Below are positions 60,115 through 64,000 of a DNA stretch of 64,000 nt, one piece after another. This stretch comes from an uncultured Treponema sp. (GTDB lineage Bacteria > Spirochaetota > Spirochaetia > Treponematales > Treponemataceae), in assembly GCA_934667505.1 (NCBI GenBank), contig CAKULY010000010.1, positions 10,528-74,527 of the forward strand. Direction: 5' to 3'. The notes under the pieces were generated by a model that saw nothing but the letters and a program-made list of their open reading frames with translations, was not told the origin of the DNA and ran no database searches. The translations under genes were made by a program, and so were the position numbers. The number at the start of each line of letters is the position of its first letter. Position 1 is the first letter of the stretch.

Positions 60115-60267
60115 GGGTGTCCAAAAAGTATCTTTTTTGTCGTTTTCGGGCTTGACTTGAAAATTTAAATGCTTATATTGCAATCATTTAGAGATTGCTA
60201 ACAGAGTTTGCTATGCAAACACGCAGTTCAAGTACGACAACGGCATTTAGAATTTGTTGGACATCCC
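60115..60267. mobile_element. MITE-like structured element, copy 2
   Basis: About 153 nt, inverted relative to copy 1 at 43987-44117. Read on the minus strand it starts GGGATGTCC and shares with copy 1 the TTCTAAATG, TTGTCGTACTTGA, CTCTAAATGATTGCAATATA, GTCAAGCCCGAAAA and AAAAGATACTTTT blocks. Its other end reads GGGTGTCC on the plus strand. A roughly 25-nt block around GTTTGC-ATA-GCAAAC replaces the right arm of the first hairpin. It lies between the convergent giant-lipoprotein and export genes and may also serve as a bidirectional terminator. Confidence 0.7.
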
Positions 60268-60277
60268 TTTAGTCTTG

Positions 60278-61819
60278 CTATTTTGCTACGGTGTATACTG
60301 TTAGAGAAATCGAAAGTATTGAAATAATTGTTGTAATCAACGGCGAAACCTTGTTTAATCCGTAGAAGAAGGAATTGTTTTTAGCTTCAATTGTACATTC
60401 TGGTTGAATTACGCCAGACTTTGAAATTTTTTCGCCGTTTATATCTCTTATAGTTACGGCATCAAAAGCATTTGAGTCTGTAAAACCTCCGGCAAGACCT
60501 ACATAATAAGACCAATCCCTGTCCGGAATGTATGGGTATCTTCCCGGCGTGCGAACAGCTCCGCTGACGGTTACGTAGAACTGTTTAAATGGAACTACAA
60601 GGGTGTCAAAAGCTTCTACAACGTAAGGCGAAAGCTTAAACTCGTCATAAAGTATCTCTTCAATATTCAAAGGAAGAATTTGACCGTCTCGCACTATGTA
60701 GGAATTCTTTAAGTCCGAAGTGCTTCCAAAATAAGAAGTTACATTTCTTATTAAAAAAGCGTAATTTTGTCCTGGTGTAAACCTTTGAACGATTTTATTG
60801 CTTGCATTAAGTTCAATCGTTGTTTGGTCCGGCACTAATACCCGTACAGCACCTGTAAGATACACAACAGGTTGCGAATCTTCTAGACTTCTGAGCGAAA
60901 CAGTATCATGGTTTTTTAGTTCAAAGTCGTTTTGAAGTTCCTTGCTAGAGATGTTTATTATCTCGCCCAGTTTTTTAGCGTCTGAAGAAATCCTTTTTAC
61001 TTCAATATCTGTTGTGTCGGCAAAAGGCTGCAAGCCGGAAGCGTAGCTGTTTATAAGCGCAATTAAGTTTTCGTTTTCTAGAAGCTCGTAAGTTCCAGGG
61101 CGTTCAACCGCTCCTTTTATGGTGACTCTTTTATTAATCCTTTGGACTGTTATTGTGTCGCCTGGCTTTACATAAGGATTTTGGCTTATATCACCGTATC
61201 TAATCGCTTTAAAAATGTCATACGTTTTTTTAGTTCCGTTTTTGTCGGTCACAATGACGTTTCTTTCCGATGAAAATTCAGTCTTTAAGCTTTTGATTAA
61301 ATCAGAAACTCTTGAAAGCGGCCATGCCTTGACCTCTTTTGCAGAAGAAACTTCGCCTTTTACAAGGACGTTAAAAATACTTGGATTTGTAAGAATAAAT
61401 TGAACGCCGCTTAGCGGATAGTTTGAAGAGACAATTTCTGTTACTTCTTTTTTTAGCTGAACAAAAGTTTTGCCGCGCGCATCAAGAACAGCAAGGTTGG
61501 CAATTCTGATTTTGTACGTTGTATCTACAGGAATAAAGTAGTCTACCGTTGTGCTTTGCGCCACAAACATAAGCCGGTAAATGTCACCGGCAGTAACAGG
61601 GTAGTCTGGATTGCTCATTGCAAGTTGCGCTGATATGGAATCTTCCAGATTAAATTCTTCCTCTTTTTCTATTTTTACATCTTCTTCGGATTCAGTGTTT
61701 GTTTTTGATTTTGAAGCGCTATTGCTGTTTAAACTGTTTGAAGTTGAAAGAAGCGACTGGGAATAAAGGCCTAAGATTGAAGATACAAATAGCACTGCAC
61801 AGAAAATAATTTTTTTCAT
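60278..61819 (-). CDS. Polysaccharide export protein (Wza-like, SLBB repeats)
   Basis: A 513-residue protein with a signal peptide (MKKIIFCAVLFVSSILGLYS). A poly-export domain (about 85-170, NPDYPVTAGDIYRLMF, then FIPVDTTYKIRIANLAVLDARG) is followed by SLBB-like beta-grasp domains: FNVLVKGEVSSAKEV, RVTIKGAVERPGTYELLENENL and FYVTVSGAVRTPGRYPYIPDRDW. The C-terminus has a hydrophobic helix (about 485-510). It is probably the outer channel of a capsule or exopolysaccharide system. There is no lipobox, unlike E. coli Wza. The ATG at 61819 is 1 nt past the Wzz-like gene's stop. Confidence 0.85.
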   Translation of the reverse strand: MKKIIFCAVLFVSSILGLYSQSLLSTSNSLNSNSASKSKTNTESEEDVKIEKEEEFNLEDSISAQLAMSNPDYPVTAGDIYRLMFVAQSTTVDYFIPVDTTYKIRIANLAVLDARGKTFVQLKKEVTEIVSSNYPLSGVQFILTNPSIFNVLVKGEVSSAKEVKAWPLSRVSDLIKSLKTEFSSERNVIVTDKNGTKKTYDIFKAIRYGDISQNPYVKPGDTITVQRINKRVTIKGAVERPGTYELLENENLIALINSYASGLQPFADTTDIEVKRISSDAKKLGEIINISSKELQNDFELKNHDTVSLRSLEDSQPVVYLTGAVRVLVPDQTTIELNASNKIVQRFTPGQNYAFLIRNVTSYFGSTSDLKNSYIVRDGQILPLNIEEILYDEFKLSPYVVEAFDTLVVPFKQFYVTVSGAVRTPGRYPYIPDRDWSYYVGLAGGFTDSNAFDAVTIRDINGEKISKSGVIQPECTIEAKNNSFFYGLNKVSPLITTIISILSISLTVYTVAK

Positions 61820-61820
61820 A

Positions 61821-62861
61821 CTAGTTTCCACTCTTATTCTTTTTGTTTATAGAAAGTTTTTGCATGGCAACTTTGTCGTTTTTTATATTTTCAATCGCAT
61901 TTATAAGGAACGCTGCAAAAACACTTATGAAGAATCCTGCAAAGGTCAAGATTATGCAAAGTTTCCCTCTTGAAGGCTTTGATTTTTGGTCAGGAATTTC
62001 TCCGCGCTCAAGAACTTGGAACGCAGGAGTTTCGCTTGCCATGTCAATTTTTAGCAATTCGTATTGCGACTTTAGATTTTTATAGACTTCCTGCTGAGCT
62101 GAAAGTTCAAGCTTAATCATAGAAACATCTGTCATGATTGTAGGAGTGTTTTTTGCTGAATACACGTTGTTCACAGATGATTCAAGTTTTTTTACTTCTT
62201 TTTCCAACCGGAAAATTTCGTTATAGCAAGCGTCAAGGTTTGCCTCAAGGTTTTCTTTTTGAAGTTGGTTTGAATCAAGCCCCAAGTCCTTAAAACTTTC
62301 TTCCAGGTAGCTTACTGCGGAATTCGTTACAAGCTGCGCAAACTCAGGATCTATATCGGTAAAGCTTATTGAAAAAACAGAAGAATCTTCGTCAAAGTCT
62401 GCAACTAAAACTTTTTTTAAGGCTTTGCGGCTTTCAGCTTTTGGACTTTTTTTGATTTTCCATTTGTTTACAAGGTCGTATTTTTCAATGATTGAATCCA
62501 AAAAAGGATTTGAAGTTGCCAGGTAAAGGGCAAGCGAACTGTTGCTGTTCGAAGATGAGCCAAGTCCGCCTACTAAACTTCCCAATCCCGATGAAGAAAG
62601 CTTTGAAAGCATGCTGCTGGCAGCCGAACTGGAAGACGAATCTTTTATAAGCATATATGCGGTGGAAGTGTATTTATTCGGCAGCGGTGAATTTTTAGGC
62701 GGAAGAACTAAGGAAATTATTGAAAAGACAACAGAAAATACGGCGAATCCAACTGTTGTCAAGATTATAAGTTTTTTGTGCTTCAGAAGAACTGCAAAAA
62801 GGTCTATGAGGCTGATTTCATCATCGTTGTTAGCTGGATTTTCAATTTTTTCAGTTTCCAT
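61821..62861 (-). CDS. Chain-length determinant protein (Wzz/PCP family)
   Basis: A 346-residue inner-membrane protein with the PCP layout: cytosolic N-terminus, TM1 (about 32-55, LIILTTVGFAVFSVVFSIISLVL), a large periplasmic region with a Ser/Gly-rich loop (residues about 75-110) and long coiled coils (about 190-280), then TM2 (about 300-325) preceded by PSRGK. No kinase domain follows. It sets polysaccharide chain length with the WecA-like and Wza-like neighbours. It lies 26 nt after the WecA-like gene. Confidence 0.88.
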   Translation of the reverse strand: METEKIENPANNDDEISLIDLFAVLLKHKKLIILTTVGFAVFSVVFSIISLVLPPKNSPLPNKYTSTAYMLIKDSSSSSAASSMLSKLSSSGLGSLVGGLGSSSNSNSSLALYLATSNPFLDSIIEKYDLVNKWKIKKSPKAESRKALKKVLVADFDEDSSVFSISFTDIDPEFAQLVTNSAVSYLEESFKDLGLDSNQLQKENLEANLDACYNEIFRLEKEVKKLESSVNNVYSAKNTPTIMTDVSMIKLELSAQQEVYKNLKSQYELLKIDMASETPAFQVLERGEIPDQKSKPSRGKLCIILTFAGFFISVFAAFLINAIENIKNDKVAMQKLSINKKNKSGN

Positions 62862-62887
62862 AAGATTTCCTAAGTCGATATAATTTT

Positions 62888-63937
62888 TTACGGATTTACA
62901 CTCTTTCCATAAGGAATATGCTTATTTTTGCAAGCTTTTCTGTTCATTATGTGAACAACCGTAAAGAAAGCAATCATAAAGATATAACCTGTTATTATGA
63001 ATATATAAGAAAAACCTGATTTTAGCGATAGGCTTATAAGCACAACCGAATCAAGAATGGCTTGAATGCCGAGCAATAAGAGCAGACTCTTTTTAGGTGT
63101 TAGCCCAATGTTTTGCAGCTTGTGGTGAAGGTGCATTTTGTCTGCGGAAAAAATGCCTTTGTGGTCGCGAAGCCTGCGCCAGATTGCTGCGATAAGATCA
63201 AAAATCGGCAAGCTGCACAAAAGAAGTTCTATTTCAAGTGGAATAGAACATGATTCTGAATTAAAGTTCAATAGAGGAAGCGTTGCTGTTATAAATCCAA
63301 TGGTTTGGCTTCCGCCGTCGCCCATAAAAATGGATGCTTTAGGTTTGTTATAAACCAAAAATCCCAAAATCGAAGAGATAAACATAAGGCAAACAATAGA
63401 AGTAATGTTGTCTATTCTAAAACTGAAGATTGAAACTGGAATTAAATAGAGCAGGCAAAGTCCGCCGCAGAGTCCGTCTATTCCGTCTATAAGGTTGTAT
63501 GCATTTATAAGGGTAATTATTATGAAGAAAGAAAGCGGTCCGCTTATGTAGGCAGGCAGCGCGATTCCTGCAAAGGTTGTCCATTTAAAACCGAAAAAAA
63601 CTGCGGCAAGCCCAACGGCGATTTGTATAACAAATTTGAGCATTGCTTTTAGATTTAAAAAGTCATCAAGAACACCAAAAACAAAGATTACTGAAGTTAG
63701 GGCGAAAAATTCAATAATTCTGTTTTCGTTGATTTGTCTTTTTAGAAAAAAGTAAAGAAGTGAAGTTAAAATTGCGGCAGAAACAAATACTAATCCACCA
63801 AGCCTAGGAATGGGGGTTGTGTGCTGGCTTCTTTTATTTGGAATGTCGTAAATAGAATACTTTTTACATTCCTTGATTACCAAAGGGGTAAGACTAATTG
63901 TTAAAATAAAAGGTAGAACCAATAAACTCCAGTACAT
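62888..63937 (-). CDS. Undecaprenyl-phosphate sugar-1-phosphate transferase (WecA/MraY family)
   Basis: A 349-residue membrane enzyme with about ten helices. Family motifs are IPNKRSQHTTPIPRLGG (first loop), the Asp-rich FVFGVLDDFLNL, NAYNLIDGIDGLCGG, IFMGDGGSQTIGF and the HLHH of DKMHLHHKLQNIGL, which marks WecA-like rather than MraY enzymes. It starts polysaccharide assembly by moving a GlcNAc-1-P-type sugar to undecaprenyl phosphate. GAGAGG precedes the ATG at 63937. An 11-nt poly-G run (minus strand) ends 20 nt before the ATG. It is the first visible gene of the operon. Confidence 0.92.
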   Translation of the reverse strand: MYWSLLVLPFILTISLTPLVIKECKKYSIYDIPNKRSQHTTPIPRLGGLVFVSAAILTSLLYFFLKRQINENRIIEFFALTSVIFVFGVLDDFLNLKAMLKFVIQIAVGLAAVFFGFKWTTFAGIALPAYISGPLSFFIIITLINAYNLIDGIDGLCGGLCLLYLIPVSIFSFRIDNITSIVCLMFISSILGFLVYNKPKASIFMGDGGSQTIGFITATLPLLNFNSESCSIPLEIELLLCSLPIFDLIAAIWRRLRDHKGIFSADKMHLHHKLQNIGLTPKKSLLLLLGIQAILDSVVLISLSLKSGFSYIFIITGYIFMIAFFTVVHIMNRKACKNKHIPYGKSVNP

Positions 63938-63957
63938 AAAAACCTCTCTAAAGTTCT

Positions 63958-63968
63958 CCCCCCCCCCC
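63958..63968 (-). promoter_or_regulatory. Poly-G(11) tract upstream of the polysaccharide operon
   Basis: Eleven consecutive C on the plus strand, so G on the coding strand, between a TTTACA-like -35 candidate (about 17 nt before AGAACT) and the GAGAGG SD. Treponema pallidum uses poly-G tracts in front of genes for phase variation. Such tracts change length by slipped-strand replication. Confidence 0.55.
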
Positions 63969-64000
63969 GACTTTTGTAAAATCCAAGGCTTTTATTGGGG

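Noticed and set aside
1-64000. tRNA, rRNA, CRISPR array or prophage
   Set aside because: No cloverleaf, GTTCRA-type loop, spaced direct repeats or phage genes were recognised by eye; a covariance search would be needed to exclude tRNAs.

Overview
The window looks like chromosomal DNA of a spirochaete, most likely a host- or gut-associated Treponema. The supporting signs are AT-rich DNA, many spirochaete-style lipoproteins and signal-peptide proteins without homologues I can name, an archaeal/eukaryotic-type PheS, a bactofilin next to an M23 peptidase, and a YaaR-RicT pair. Genes sit in short operons on both strands. I recognise no rRNA, tRNA, CRISPR array, phage or intact insertion sequence.

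Layout. Positions 1-4.2 kb hold surface/secreted proteins of unknown function, a DUF4160 gene pair and a small Gly/Ser-rich protein, all on the minus strand. 4.4-8.8 kb is a four-gene TolC-MFP-ABC export operon. 8.9-12.2 kb has a conserved hypothetical gene and ilvC (minus). 12.6-21.6 kb is a plus-strand run: metK, a YitT protein, nth, an MscS channel, an HD hydrolase, a stand-alone MetH-activation domain, pyrE and a BtuFCD-like ABC importer. This run ends convergent to a MATE exporter. 23.0-24.6 kb holds an orphan Opp-type ATPase and a sugar O-acetyltransferase. 24.8-28.7 kb is a lipoprotein plus outer-membrane-like pair. 28.8-31.4 kb encodes the electron-bifurcating transhydrogenase NfnAB. 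31.7-46.0 kb has a GerMN protein, a symporter-proS-secreted protein-membrane sensor operon, pheS, a diguanylate cyclase cluster, and tatD-dus. 46.1-49.1 kb is M23 peptidase-bactofilin-yaaR-ricT. 50.1-60.1 kb is one giant 3340-residue lipoprotein with Ig-like repeats. The right end is an exopolysaccharide operon (WecA-like, Wzz-like, Wza-like) whose first gene has an 11-nt poly-G run just upstream.

The genes suggest connected functions. metK, the MetH-activation protein and the cobalamin importer point to B12-dependent methionine/SAM metabolism. NfnAB and ilvC fit a fermentative anaerobe making its own branched-chain amino acids. The M23-bactofilin block and MscS concern envelope shape and integrity. 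The giant lipoprotein and the polysaccharide genes concern the surface.

The least expected content is between genes. There are four copies of a 44-bp element at gene 3' ends, two copies of a structured MITE-like element, a duplicated terminator/SD spacer, three members of a hairpin-repeat family, and six genes with a -10 box only 6-8 nt before the start codon and no Shine-Dalgarno, which implies leaderless transcripts. All assignments come from reading the sequence; no database search was run.
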